In this document: one piece after another, positions 58,701 to 64,000 of the stretch
Layout: each line of letters starts with the position of its first letter
How positions within the stretch are numbered: position 1 is the first letter of the stretch
Origin: Torreya grandis
Lineage: Eukaryota > Streptophyta > Pinopsida > Cupressales > Taxaceae
Length of the DNA: 64,000 bases
Reading direction: 5' to 3'
Assembly: GCA_037957365.1 (NCBI GenBank)
Contig: JARHVA010000250.1
Span: forward strand, 3,355,501-3,419,500
Position numbers and translations under genes: made by a program
Notes under the pieces: model-generated
Told to the model about the DNA's origin: nothing
The model's database searches: none
Seen by the model: only the letters and a program-made list of their open reading frames with translations

Positions 58701-60072
58701 GGCTCTCTTCCTCCCAGCCCGAGGGAATTGCCTTGGAAAGAATCTGATAGAACGTATTCCTCTCTATACTATATTCTTCATCCATGTCCACAGCACTGCG
58801 CCGCTTCCTGACCACTTCCCTGACACTAAATGGCTTATAAGCTTCCTCGGAAAAAATCCCCATTTTAGGCAATGGAACAAGATTGATAGTAGATTCAGCA
58901 TCCACCATAGGCTTCTTGGCTGCATTTGCAGTTCTATAAATAATGTCCCAGCACACATGTTCCTTACTAAGGGCATTGGGGCGGCCCTTGAATTCAATAC
59001 CCTCAAATCTAGAAATCACAGAACTCAAAAACCCATAGTCAATTCTCAAATCCATTGAAGACCCGCCAGAAATATCTGCCTCTATTGAAGACCCGCCTGG
59101 ATTTTCCGAGGGAAAAACCGCTATGAGGCAATCAGCATGCTCCTGCTCGAGCTCTGGCATGTAACCCTTCAAAGGCCTATCAGGAACAGTCACCTCCTTC
59201 TGCCCTGCCAAGCCCAGTAAAACCTCCAGTTGGCGGAAACCCAGACCATCAATTAACATGGTATCCCAACCTAAAGCCGCCGCAGATATAGAAACCGCCC
59301 CGATGGCATGACCCACATCGTGATTACAGTAACGAAAAGCCCGTTCTCCGTACTTCCAGGCCTCCCTCCAGAAAATCGAACTCAGGCCAACAAAAAAGCT
59401 GTTTGCCGGCAATCCCCTGGTCAATCCCTCCCACAAATTCAACGGTATTTCTGCCCGCATTTCCAGCGCGTGCTCTTTGGGGGCGTAGTGGGCCACAAAG
59501 GCGGTTTCAGATATACCGCTTACGGGCCCGCTGAGTATATAACCCTCAGTGGGATGAAGGTTACCGCTGCTGGGGTTAACCCTTAGTGACCAGGTAGAAT
59601 AACCAGTGGTTTTCCACGCAGAAAGAGCCAAACTATCGTACAAGAACTGCGATACTGTGGCTTTGTCCAGCGGTTTTGCGGCGGGGAATTGCAGAAACAG
59701 GTGTTGGTATTGTGGGTCATCTTTTGAGGTTTTGTTGGGCGGCAAATGGAGGAGGGGAATTACCGGGGCGGATTCGTAGCGGCGGAAAGGGTTAGGCTGA
59801 TTCGCCCAGTCTAGGCCGTGCGGACCGCGAGCGTATTTGCGGAAAGAATGCTTTGTCTGTTCGTGGTATTTGATTACCACCGAGTGATTTTCAGGGAGAG
59901 TGGAAGCTTGCTGCTGTTGTTGCTGTTGGGGTGCAGAGGATGTCATGGTGGTGGTTTTACGCCGGGTGGTTTTCCGGGACAAGATGATGTTTCTGAAAGA
60001 AAATGTGGTTTTGAGAAATGTGCGGGGGCGGTGGCGTGGAAGTAACGAGGAGGCTGCATTTGTGGCAGCCAT
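10186..60072 (-). CDS. Nitroreductase-like (SagB/ThcOx type) flavoprotein gene, three exons across 50 kb
   Basis: Coding exons join 60072-58438, 53082-52893 and 10313-10186 into a 650-residue protein. Residues 1-43 are rich in Arg, Ser and Thr and lack acidic residues, as in a plastid transit peptide, and are followed by a seven-glutamine run (49-55). The first nitroreductase-like half includes [11 protein letters not shown] (74-83) and [17 protein letters not shown] (162-178), typical of the FMN-binding part of SagB/ThcOx proteins. A second half starts at about 415 with [12 protein letters not shown]. It continues through [14 protein letters not shown] and [17 protein letters not shown] in exon 2 and ends with YHFTIG...RIMSLPAY in exon 3. 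Plants carry such a protein annotated only as nitroreductase family; its substrate is not known to me. Inferred role: a plastid FMN oxidoreductase. Exons 1 and 2 are strong; exon 3 is supported by frame, splice signals and the family C-terminus. Confidence 0.88.
11146..12081 (-). repeat. Element A, 3' LTR
   Basis: The plus-strand ends are TAATGCAC and CTGCATCA. The second copy begins TAACGCAG, so the ancestral ends were probably TGACGCAG...CTGCATCA, a short inverted repeat. A minus-strand TATA box (GCTTATATAAACATGCC) lies near 11440-11456. It aligns along its whole length with 33336-33894 joined to 51411-51878, and serves as the empty-site copy for the hAT insertion. Confidence 0.8.
12082..14110 (-). 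pseudogene. Element A integrase and RNase H remnants
   Basis: In minus-strand order, 13972-13720 reads [18 protein letters not shown] followed by [18 protein letters not shown], a gypsy RNase H C-terminal part. About 13500-13150 gives a [11 protein letters not shown] zinc-binding remnant and an [10 protein letters not shown] / VIVDRFSK integrase core, broken by many stops. 13046-12828 reads [20 protein letters not shown] and [13 protein letters not shown], the end of the integrase core. All frames are broken, so no functional enzyme is possible. Confidence 0.75.
12289..12584 (-). repeat. 148-bp tandem duplication in element A
   Basis: The segment beginning CACTTTCTCAAGCATCTG near 12294 recurs 148 bases later near 12442 with about ten percent difference by eye, including the shared run TTCATGATAAGGATATAAAT. 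It lies downstream of the integrase core and changes the reading frame, since 148 is not a multiple of three. Confidence 0.75.
14111..16190 (-). pseudogene. Element A gag, protease and reverse transcriptase remnants
   Basis: This region holds minus-strand frames with many stops. At 15263-15051 the peptide [20 protein letters not shown] followed by [13 protein letters not shown] corresponds to a gypsy retropepsin. The expected Asp-Ser/Thr-Gly is replaced by a degenerate FDGDN. The zinc-knuckle region just upstream (about 15435-15250) is frameshifted. Reverse transcriptase between about 14.1 and 14.9 kb is only faintly recognisable. The segment ends at the GTAAC target site of element B. Confidence 0.6.
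16196..17877 (-). repeat. Element B, 3' LTR (1,682 bp)
   Basis: It is nearly identical to 28407-30090 over its full length, with the same ends, the same TATA box (near 16764-16780) and the same repeated motif array. It is preceded by GTAAC. Confidence 0.88.
16920..17730 (-). promoter_or_regulatory. U3 array of G-box/ABRE-like motifs in element B LTR
   Basis: About twelve degenerate copies of GACACGTGGCGGCTTCCG occur at spacings of 30-90 bp. They lie near 16926, 17003, 17034, 17107, 17230, 17266, 17341, 17438, 17471, 17527, 17646 and 17702. In the element's transcription orientation the core reads CGGAAGCCGCCACGTGTC, which contains CACGTG or ACGTGTC. The array lies upstream of the minus-strand TATA box, as an enhancer would. 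A regulatory role is inferred from motif similarity to abscisic acid/bZIP sites. The other LTR has the same array. Confidence 0.6.
17959..21708 (-). pseudogene. Extra coding region of element B, 3' of integrase, unknown function
   Basis: A chain of same-strand open frames runs from 21708 to 17959: 21708-21001, 21022-20774, 20674-20237, 20234-19755, 19830-19276, 19471-19220, 19165-18746, 18753-18154 and 18150-17959. They overlap or abut and change frame about six times. I read them as one or two decayed long genes. The first part ([11 protein letters not shown]..., about 235 residues) and the middle (tryptophan-rich, [20 protein letters not shown]) are globular. A proline-, serine- and glutamine-rich segment follows, then predicted coiled coil (19165-18746; [20 protein letters not shown]) and another helical domain. 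No known domain was recognised. Extra open frames downstream of pol are known in Tat-type elements. Confidence 0.6.
22207..23505 (-). pseudogene. Element B integrase
   Basis: 23505-22759 holds the zinc-binding His-His-Cys-Cys module ([12 protein letters not shown] ... CQSCQ) and the core Asp residues in [10 protein letters not shown] and [11 protein letters not shown] stop (YYL then TAG) separates it from 22749-22207. In that second part [20 protein letters not shown] supplies the third acidic residue and [18 protein letters not shown] the end of the core, followed by a C-terminal domain with [11 protein letters not shown]. The stop fits a CAG-to-TAG change. Confidence 0.82.
23599..23874 (-). 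pseudogene. Element B gypsy-type RNase H
   Basis: Overlapping the end of the reverse transcriptase frame, this 91-residue frame reads [20 protein letters not shown] and [20 protein letters not shown], the usual RNase H following a gypsy reverse transcriptase. It starts late, and the first catalytic Asp region lies across the frame change. Confidence 0.75.
23874..25139 (-). pseudogene. Element B reverse transcriptase
   Basis: This is the C-terminal two thirds of a long open frame (25613-23874). It reads [56 protein letters not shown] and [12 protein letters not shown], with the YLDD catalytic box intact. The thumb/connection follows with [15 protein letters not shown]. This is the best preserved enzyme of the stack. 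The only visible break is the frameshift upstream in the RNase H-like domain. Confidence 0.85.
25140..25767 (-). pseudogene. Element B RNase H-like domain located before the reverse transcriptase
   Basis: The domain is split over two frames. 25767-25510 gives [19 protein letters not shown] and 25613 onward gives [40 protein letters not shown] and [17 protein letters not shown]. All four acidic positions of an archaeal-type RNase H (RVT_3-like) are visible: Asp in NFDG, Glu in AEYE, Asp in KRDSE, Asp in ETDRM. In Tat-type gypsy elements such a second RNase H usually follows the gypsy RNase H. Here it lies between protease and reverse transcriptase. Confidence 0.78.
25976..27050 (-). pseudogene. 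Element B gag zinc knuckle and aspartic protease
   Basis: Near 27030-26995 the minus strand encodes [18 protein letters not shown], a CCHC knuckle with spacing 2-3-4. A continuous frame of 337 residues (26989-25976) then carries a Gln-rich linker and the retropepsin core. That core has [20 protein letters not shown] with the catalytic Asp-Ser-Gly, and later [11 protein letters not shown]. The protease signature is intact. Processing of the gag-pol polyprotein is the expected role. Confidence 0.78.
27110..28355 (-). pseudogene. Element B gag
   Basis: The frame starts at ATG 28355 ([10 protein letters not shown]) and continues through [20 protein letters not shown]. The Retrotrans_gag core follows at 27889-27638: [20 protein letters not shown] then [14 protein letters not shown]. 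27586-27335 adds [16 protein letters not shown] and the [10 protein letters not shown] segment. A 154-bp tandem duplication in the middle shifts the frame and repeats the DVSDVxAxYVVT segment, so gag is broken as it stands. Confidence 0.75.
27759..28066 (-). repeat. 154-bp tandem duplication inside element B gag
   Basis: Two nearly identical direct copies lie at 27759-27912 and 27913-28066, each starting TCCCATGTA.ATATTGTATTT. They differ at only a handful of positions. 154 is not a multiple of three, so the duplication disrupts gag. Confidence 0.88.
28381..28401 (-). promoter_or_regulatory. Element B primer binding site
   Basis: The minus strand reads TGGCACGCCCGATGGGAC five bases inside the 5' LTR, beginning with the TGG expected of a tRNA CCA-end complement. 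I do not assign the tRNA. It supports minus-strand orientation together with the gag-to-integrase order. Confidence 0.65.
28407..30090 (-). repeat. Element B, 5' LTR (1,684 bp)
   Basis: Ends are TGTTGATGC...ACTCTACA in plus orientation. A minus-strand TATA box (GCTATAAATATGGGTGC) lies near 28975-28991. On the U3 side it holds the same array of ACGTGGCGGCTTCCG-type motifs as the other LTR. Confidence 0.88.
31195..32012. repeat. Minisatellite with embedded (TA)n tracts
   Basis: The block starting CTTAAAGTACAAAACTTATA occurs eight times. Its companion segment GTTTGTGTTGCTTTGGTCCT occurs six times. TA dinucleotide runs of very different length, up to about 75 bp near 31295-31370, separate them. 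Unit length is roughly 80-150 bp depending on the TA run. The copies are nearly identical, so the array is recent or homogenised. Confidence 0.88.
32370..32575. repeat. Cluster of short hairpin motifs
   Basis: The palindrome TATCGGCCAAGCCGATA and variants (CTAGCCAATAC, TACCAGCCAAGCCAATAC, GCATCAGCTTGGCTGATAT) occur about four times within 200 bp. Each is able to form a small stem. Confidence 0.55.
33309..33332 (-). promoter_or_regulatory. Element A primer binding site, mutated
   Basis: The minus strand reads TGATATCAGAGCAAGGTTTC just inside the 5' LTR. It matches the common plant TGGTATCAGAGC initiator-Met type primer binding site with one G-to-A change. It fixes the minus orientation of the element and the LTR boundary at 33336. 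Confidence 0.75.
33336..33894 (-). repeat. Element A, 5' LTR, first part
   Basis: It aligns with 11146 to about 11635. It contains an extra segment around 33660-33720 that the 3' LTR lacks. It ends in ATAAGAAC, one copy of the hAT target-site duplication. Confidence 0.8.
34161..36130 (-). pseudogene. hAT transposase (BED zinc finger, DUF659, hAT dimerisation), decayed
   Basis: The likely start is ATG 36130 ([13 protein letters not shown]). A BED-type finger follows: [23 protein letters not shown]659-like sequence is at 35693-35487 ([15 protein letters not shown]) and 35429-35109 ([40 protein letters not shown]). The RNase H-fold middle continues at 35112-34816 ([29 protein letters not shown]) and 34784-34485 ([24 protein letters not shown]). 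The dimerisation motif near 34470-34350 ([20 protein letters not shown]) and an acidic tail end at TAA 34163-34161. Several frameshifts and stops separate the parts, so it cannot make an active transposase as read. Confidence 0.85.
36140..36705. other. A-rich leader region of the hAT transposon
   Basis: The plus strand is over 60 percent A with far more A than T, interspersed with short TAAA and AAAT runs. The same composition continues at 42597-42640 and 44200-44720, showing that one A-rich region was split by the LINE and the ORF1-only insert. No gene is seen. Confidence 0.6.
36740..38172 (+). pseudogene. LINE ORF1 (DUF4283 plus zinc knuckle)
   Basis: It starts at ATG 36740 (MDEGKQEG). The DUF4283 RNA-binding region includes [40 protein letters not shown] and [16 protein letters not shown] frameshift near 37380-37500 splits the CCHC knuckle, whose parts are PFRCRL and [11 protein letters not shown] in neighbouring frames. 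The C-terminal part (37450-38172) is polar and Lys-rich and ends SSLK. It acts as the nucleic-acid binding partner of ORF2 in L1 elements. Confidence 0.8.
38169..42467 (+). pseudogene. LINE ORF2 (endonuclease, reverse transcriptase, RNase H)
   Basis: It begins [18 protein letters not shown] with [10 protein letters not shown], an APE-type endonuclease start. The endonuclease is frameshifted near 38335 and broken by stops. The reverse transcriptase is nearly continuous from about 39230 to 40850: [63 protein letters not shown] and [12 protein letters not shown]. The RNase H at 41970-42350 has [40 protein letters not shown] and [16 protein letters not shown], the archaeal-like RNase H of plant L1 elements. 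The stop is TAG 42465-42467. Confidence 0.85.
42640..44200 (+). mobile_element. ORF1-only LINE-like insert with poly(A) tail
   Basis: A second DUF4283-type protein remnant on the plus strand. 42783-43016 gives the N-terminus, about 43018-43330 the DUF4283 core with stops and frameshifts, and 43329-44015 continues [10 protein letters not shown]. It includes an intact zinc knuckle, [14 protein letters not shown], and a polar tail ending YGYSV. Only about 170 bases separate the stop from a run of A residues at 44189-44198, with no endonuclease or reverse transcriptase. It therefore resembles half-LINE (HAL1-type) elements or a retrocopy of ORF1. It is not a copy of the neighbouring LINE's ORF1, whose sequence differs widely. 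I could not define its duplication. Confidence 0.6.
44200..44779. other. A-rich hAT leader continuation, no gene
   Basis: Extremely A-rich plus strand up to about 44720, then a short GC-richer piece ending ACCGATCGACGATGCCTTGA at the left edge of gypsy E. It continues beyond that element at 50890. Confidence 0.6.
44780..45567 (-). repeat. Element E, 3' LTR
   Basis: It aligns over its whole length with 50095-50889. A purine-rich stretch (minus strand AAGAAAGGGCGAA, 45580-45568) directly precedes it, as expected for a polypurine tract. Confidence 0.87.
45797..46863 (-). pseudogene. Element E integrase
   Basis: 46811-46296 contains [39 protein letters not shown] and [20 protein letters not shown], with both aspartates of the catalytic triad visible. 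46288-45797 begins [20 protein letters not shown], the end of the core. The frame is broken between the two. Confidence 0.8.
46864..47499 (-). pseudogene. Element E RNase H and spacer, heavily decayed
   Basis: It lies between the reverse transcriptase and integrase remnants, where a gypsy element has RNase H. I see only faint matches (for example the minus-strand stretch near 47330-47220 encoding an [14 protein letters not shown] segment) and no usable frame. Confidence 0.4.
47500..48300 (-). pseudogene. Element E reverse transcriptase
   Basis: About 48200-48000 gives [20 protein letters not shown] and [10 protein letters not shown] with stops. 47969-47754 gives [20 protein letters not shown] and [20 protein letters not shown], so the YLDD box has become CLDD. 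47829-47545 continues [20 protein letters not shown] and [15 protein letters not shown]. Decayed but unmistakable. Confidence 0.8.
48900..50000 (-). pseudogene. Element E gag
   Basis: The frame at 49670-49230 has the gag core: [40 protein letters not shown] and [20 protein letters not shown]. The following frame (49223-48912) has [16 protein letters not shown], a variant zinc knuckle of plant gypsy elements. Further upstream (minus strand) a start region near 49970 reads as a broken N-terminus. Frames are disrupted. Confidence 0.75.
50074..50093 (-). promoter_or_regulatory. Element E primer binding site
   Basis: The minus strand reads TGGTATCAGAGCTGCGCTC, the standard plant initiator-Met tRNA type site, one base inside the 5' LTR. 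Confidence 0.85.
50095..50889 (-). repeat. Element E, 5' LTR
   Basis: Ends are TGATCC and GGATCA. It is followed on the minus strand by one T and then the primer binding site. Confidence 0.87.
50890..51402 (-). other. hAT right end, no gene recognised
   Basis: This is the terminal part of the hAT transposon beyond gypsy E, which on the minus strand is its 5' end and promoter side. A duplicated CGAGCTCCCTC motif occurs at about 50893 and 50929. It ends in the inverted repeat ACCTTGTGACTTTA. Confidence 0.5.
51411..51878 (-). repeat. Element A, 5' LTR, second part
   Basis: It aligns with about 11645-12081 and ends CTGCATCA, followed directly by the CATGG duplication at 51879-51883. Together with 33336-33894 it restores one LTR when the hAT transposon between them is removed. 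Confidence 0.8.
51884..52892 (-). other. Original intron 2 sequence, no gene
   Basis: Sequence between the element A target site and exon 2. Only short open frames are present. A poly-T tract of about 20 bases lies at 52702-52724. Confidence 0.5.
52893..53082 (-). CDS. Nitroreductase-like gene, exon 2
   Basis: This 190-base exon encodes 63 residues plus one base of the next codon. The acceptor is GAAATGCAG|GATATTGCG (53083|53082) and the donor is GATCCTG|GTATTT (52893|52892). The peptide [20 protein letters not shown] and the following [20 protein letters not shown] are the conserved C-terminal core of SagB/ThcOx-type nitroreductases. It continues exon 1 in phase 0. Confidence 0.92.
53660..53876 (+). 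pseudogene. LINE RNase H remnant in intron 1
   Basis: The plus-strand frame 53673-53870 reads [16 protein letters not shown] then [20 protein letters not shown] and [15 protein letters not shown]. It resembles the L1-type RNase H pattern (PPPGWIKLNFDG...GGVFRDHEG...NHHAELEAL). The catalytic Asp and Glu regions are corrupted (NFDG to IFLL, AELE to AKLE). No other LINE part is seen nearby, so it is a short relic. Confidence 0.5.
53877..56499. other. Intron 1 sequence, no gene recognised
   Basis: AT-rich with short open frames on both strands, none with a domain or conserved pattern I can identify. Confidence 0.5.
56505..58022. mobile_element. Solo LTR, 1,518 bp, in intron 1
   Basis: The ends are TGTAATGTCCC and GGGACATCACA, a good inverted repeat with TG...CA termini. 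They are flanked by the perfect 5-bp duplication CTTTC (56500-56504 and 58023-58027). There is no coding sequence inside, and no second copy is in the window. This fits a solo LTR left after recombination between the two LTRs of a former retrotransposon. Orientation is unclear. Confidence 0.82.
58438..60072 (-). CDS. Nitroreductase-like gene, exon 1
   Basis: This exon encodes residues 1-545. The start ATG at 60072-60070 is the first Met of the open frame. Exon 1 ends at CAG|GTTTGTGC (58438|58437), after the codons for LSCHQ. The open frame runs on to 58357, but those last 27 residues are not family-like, and the exon 2 sequence fits directly after LSCHQ. Met43 (followed by TSSAPQQQ) could serve as an alternative start lacking the presumed transit peptide. 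Base composition is clearly more GC-rich than the surrounding introns. Confidence 0.92.
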
Positions 60073-60456
60073 TGAAGACCAGGGTGGGGAAGAAATAGAG
60101 TGAAGAACGTAGATTTCGAATGTTTGAATTCGTTTATTTTATTTATTTTTAAATTAGAAAAATAAGGTAATGGTTTTCTATTCAATAAATTAAAAAGCTA
60201 GCAACGGGTAAAGTTCGACGCATACACAACTTGCAAACAGAGCATTTAAAATGGAAAGCAGATATCTTAGTATTTTAAATCAAAAAAAAATTAATGAAGT
60301 CATTTAAAATGGCTTCTTAATATACTAGAAAATTAGTGTAATTATATTTTTGTAAAAAAAGAGATAAATAATCTTTCGAATTATCAAATTATTATAGTCA
60401 ATTTTCTTTTTGCAAAGTTGTTTGGGATTATGATAAAGTGTAGAATTCATATTTAG
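60073..60456 (-). promoter_or_regulatory. Upstream region of the nitroreductase-like gene
   Basis: About 60 bases above the ATG the minus strand is pyrimidine-rich (CACTCTATTTCTTCCCCACC), as in many plant 5' UTRs. A TA-rich stretch (TTTAAAAATAAATAAAATAA) lies near 60155-60135. No clear canonical TATA box could be fixed. The region beyond is AT-rich. Confidence 0.35.
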
Positions 60457-60660
60457 GTGGAGGAAAAAAGAAAGAGAGCAAAGGTGCAAGAAGTTTTTAG
60501 ACGCAAACACTCAACTATCAATCATTGTGTCACACTTAGGCACATAGTTGAAAAAGTTTGGAATAAAAAAGAAGATGCATATTGTTGCTCTATAGACTTT
60601 AAAAAGGCATTCGACACAGTGCCAATGACCAAATTATGGATTAGAATGAAGGAGTGTAGT
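60457..60660 (+). pseudogene. Non-LTR reverse transcriptase scrap
   Basis: The frame reads EVFRRKHSTINHCVTLRHIV and YCCSIDFKKAFDTVPMTKLW. This covers the finger region and the first catalytic motif (DFKKAFD) of a LINE reverse transcriptase. The sequence loses similarity after about 60645, and nothing recognisable precedes 60470. It is a roughly 190-bp fragment. Confidence 0.7.
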
Positions 60661-60688
60661 CATATAAAATGTCACTTGAGTGCAATGA

Positions 60689-61620
60689 GTGTCACTTAAA
60701 ACCACCATATCCCTAGCATAGCCCTAGACCTATCTTAGGGCCTCTTTCGATCCTTATCTAGCGTTTGTGTTGGTTTAACCCATCCCCAATTGTACCAAAA
60801 ATAGTTTCAAACCATCTCCTAGGCATCCAAGGCCTTAATGCACCAGATTCCGCCGCCTAAACACTAGCACAGTCCTTTAGATACTGACGCACTGCACTAG
60901 TGACCTAGGGATCGTGTTACTATCCCTTACCTCTTTTCTCCTCCAACGAACATATTTCCATTTCTTAAGACACTTAGGGTCGACCTAGACCTATTCCACG
61001 TCCCGACAAGCACCAAATCAGTATATATACACCACTTTTATTCCTTTAGCCATTAGATGGAAATTAGATGCAAATACACACAAACAAGCTCGGAAACAAG
61101 TTGTGCAAATCAAGGTCATTGATCTATATTTTGTCTTGCTTTTGCATATAGCCATCTACAATGATCTTAAGCTTAGATTACTCAGATTTATAGTCTCGAG
61201 TTACACTCAAAGCACTCAAGTCAGCACTCATATCAGTATTCACTTGCACTAGCACTTGCACTTAGATTGAGAGAACTACATCGGGGTTGATCCCCTCTCA
61301 AGGTATTGGTATGTAGGCAAATCTCAACATAGTAGGGTGTTGAGGTCACATCCAACCTATCCAACTAACATCACACTTTTACTACTTGTGCTCCTCAAAT
61401 ACCATAACAACATGAAGGTCTAGGGTTTCACTTTCAAATCAGTCAAAAACAGGTCACAAACAACGAATCAGGGTTCATTCACACAGGAATAGGCATATTA
61501 GACACAGAGAAAGGCACATCCAAATTTTCAAATTATTTTCTACAAGAGGACATTGTCATACCCTTGAGAACACTAGCATGGTGTGTTATTGTCCAAAGGA
61601 CCACGCTTCTGTCCGGGAGA
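60689..61620 (+). mobile_element. Probable LTR/leader of a decayed plus-strand gypsy element
   Basis: It contains a TATA-like box (AGTATATATACACC, near 61019) and the sequence TATGTAGGCAAATCTCAACA at 61310-61329, similar in style to the end of plant gypsy LTRs. A gag-like remnant follows on the same strand at 62.2-63.0 kb. I found no second LTR in the window and cannot fix the edges. Confidence 0.3.
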
Positions 61621-62219
61621 GGTTCTGAGTCCTAATTCTAATTAGCGACAATCTGAGTAGCTTTTGTCCCAGTTTTCAACTTTTCATTCATCTATATTAG
61701 TCAATTTCAAGCTAAGTACATCTTTATGTAATTCATTGTTATTTTTAGAATAATTAGATCAGGTCAATTATTGCACAAGTCAGTGGTTGTATTTATTGCA
61801 TATTTCTTCCCTGATTTATTGTTTCAACCCTTTAACAACCTAGGGTTTTACATTCCATAAATCCCTTAAAAGTTGAATCATTTGGTGAATCTTGCTTACT
61901 TTGAATAGTGCAAAAACCCTAACCCTAGACCACCTTTAGGGTTTATGTTTCTAGCGTTTGATAACTCATACTCAGATTTTAGATCCCTATATCTTTTGAT
62001 TTTTATTTTTTGTCTAATCATGATAATAATGGCATAAGATGTTTAACACTTTCCAATGCAAAGTTTCCTAGTTTCATTTGCATGCTTGTTTCCTTTCATT
62101 TGGAATCAATTCAAAGAAGATATAAACACATATGTACATGATGTCATATATCTATTAAAATATATTTTATTTGACTTATTCCATAAATTTAATAATCTAA
62201 ACACCATCTGTCAAGTTTC

Positions 62220-62980
62220 AATGTCATATCTTATGCACAATAAAGAATCTCCTTCTCCTCCTCATCTGTATGAGGGTGATAACTACTTTCCCTCTAACTA
62301 GGTCCATGTTTTCACTCTTCCAAGAGATAAAATAGCATATACTACTATTAATAATGCCCATACTCAGCCTATCCATGTCTCCACCTCTTCTCTACAGGGT
62401 GACTACCTACATGTTCAATCAGAAGCAACTAGGGTTTACACTTGTGAGACTCTAACGAATCAAATTATCAATATGAGCAAGCTAATTTCAAAATTACAAA
62501 ATTAGAATTAGTTATTACATGAAAGGATTACATTATTGGAAAATCAAATTACAAGACAAAAGCCTCTAGGGCACATTATTGTCAATCATGTATGTGCATT
62601 TTCACCTAGTCAATTTGTGGCAAGCAATGTTACATATCAAAACAAGAAATCACAACAAAGTGCATCTATAACTGGTGATTCAAAAAGTGCTCAAAGATCA
62701 AATAGAAGCTCGAGTGAGATTTTAAGGCAAATGATTAAAGCCAAGTTGATCTTTTACATCCAATGAGGAGATCTAGATATTATTATGTATACCATGGAAT
62801 ACATGGTCATCACACGTATTCATGTTTAGAATTGAAAATTTATATACAACACATAGTTGCTAATGAGGAACCTATTATAGACGTAGATTGCACCCTAGCT
62901 GAGCAAATGATTGTTCAAGTCCCCTACCTAAATCTAGTCCAACATGGGAATGAACCTAGGTTGTGGATTACCTAATCTTG
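62220..62980 (+). pseudogene. Gypsy gag remnant with zinc-knuckle-like motif
   Basis: Frames at 62536-62766 and 62763-62975 overlap by four bases. The second reads RRSRYYYVYHGIHGHHTYSC followed by LELKIYIQHIVANEEP. This is the same layout as the gag knuckle at 3.5 kb (C..H...GH.T..C..LK..IQ) with the first Cys lost. About 30 residues later it carries NLVQHGNEPRLW. It is probably the same broad family as the 3.1-3.7 kb remnant. Confidence 0.5.
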
Positions 62981-64000
62981 GGTCAGATCTCTAAGATTTT
63001 TAACGAGGCTAGCTCCTCTCATGCATCACTTATCTCATTTACACTAAAACATACTCATTGCTAGGGTGAAGAGGGAGAGAGAGAGATAACTAAAAGGAAA
63101 ATCTAAGCTAATGTTGGTGATGCACCTACATGATTGTTCATCCACTATATTAGAACCTCTAAAAACACTAATGAGATAAGCAAGAGACTAAATCTACGAC
63201 GCCAAAATTTTGTTATACATCAGTATTTCATGCAAAGGTTCACCAAGTGATCAAAACCTGAGGAAAGTGATTGAGAGGCTTGATTCAAGGAACTAACTAG
63301 TCAATATATCCATATGCTAGTTTCAACCAAAAGACATTAAACACTAAATGTGACCTGCATAACAAGGTAACTAGTAGCTAGGTGGGATCAAGACTTGACA
63401 AGGGAGAGATTTCTACCACATATGCAAATCAAACTAACATTAACACACTATACCAAAACAATGAAATCTGAAATCAATCTTCTACTCATCCCAAGAGGTT
63501 ACAAAGCTCGACCTTGGCAGTGTCTAGTCATGCCCAAGAGAGGGGATCCATTTCAAGGCTTAGAAGCCTGCATATATAGCAGAATGGGAATGAGAGAGAT
63601 GGGAAACCTATGAGGGAGATTGGAGGAGTCATTAATGATAAAGAAATGTGGTGGTCATTCATTGATTGTTTTTTTTATGCATCCTTCTTCCAATAAGGAC
63701 TAATCCTTTATCAATGAGCTAACCTTCATCTACTCAAATAATCTTCAAGATTTCTAATTGGCTAAGAGATCCACTAGAAGACAAGGGTTTGTTTTGCATG
63801 ATGAGTCATGACTAAGTTTGTTGGAGAAAAGATCTTTAGAATTTGAACAAAATCAATGCTTCAACTGCTTCTCCAACCACTAGCTCTCTTTGTTTTGATC
63901 TCCATGCCATCTCCACTTACTTCATTATGAGGGAAAGATCCTCATATTCTTGGGCCTGATAAAGCCATCACCATGTATGCTTTAAGTGGCTATAGGTACT
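62981..64000. other. No gene recognised
   Basis: Short open frames only. A 72-residue plus-strand frame at 63395-63613 has no recognisable motif. It may be further decayed internal sequence of the gypsy element at 62 kb. Confidence 0.4.

Noticed and set aside
61915..61945. CCCTAACCCTAGA and TAGGGTTT, telomere-like
   Set aside because: Only one or two repeat units, common by chance in plant DNA; not a telomeric tract.
1..64000. CRISPR arrays, tRNA or rRNA genes, bacterial operons
   Set aside because: Nothing with the needed repeat-spacer pattern, cloverleaf or ribosomal signature was seen; the window is plant nuclear DNA.

Overview
The window is nuclear DNA of a seed plant, most likely a gymnosperm (probably a conifer). 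I infer this from one ordinary plant gene stretched across about 50 kb by repeat-filled introns, from several nested Ty3/gypsy elements, an L1-type LINE with a C-terminal RNase H, a hAT transposon, and AT-rich filler. No species-level call is possible from sequence alone.

The only host protein gene I can support is a two-domain nitroreductase-like (SagB/ThcOx type) protein on the minus strand. Exon 1 is 60072-58438, exon 2 is 53082-52893 and exon 3 is 10313-10186. The junctions use GT/AG and keep the frame (phase 0, then phase 1), giving a 650-residue protein. Intron 1 is 5.4 kb and holds a 1.5-kb solo LTR and a LINE RNase H scrap. Intron 2 is about 42.6 kb.

Almost all of intron 2 is one nested stack that can be peeled by its target-site duplications. 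Gypsy element A (11146-51878, TSD CATGG) is the base. Element B (16196-30090, TSD GTAAC, near-identical 1.68-kb LTRs) sits inside A's internal region. A hAT transposon (33895-51402, TSD ATAAGAAC) sits inside A's 5' LTR. Inside the hAT lie a full-length L1-like LINE (36706-42579, 17-bp TSD), an ORF1-only LINE-like insert (about 42640-44200) and gypsy element E (44780-50889). Removing the stack leaves an intron of about 1.8 kb. All coding remnants in the stack are interrupted by stops and frameshifts; element B is the best preserved.

The left flank (1-10 kb) holds a striking array of palindromic units (1-1870) and a decayed minus-strand gypsy gag with a possible LTR. It is otherwise non-coding and includes the likely 3' UTR of the nitroreductase gene. 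The right flank (60-64 kb) holds the gene's upstream region, a LINE reverse-transcriptase scrap and a decayed plus-strand gypsy LTR/gag region.
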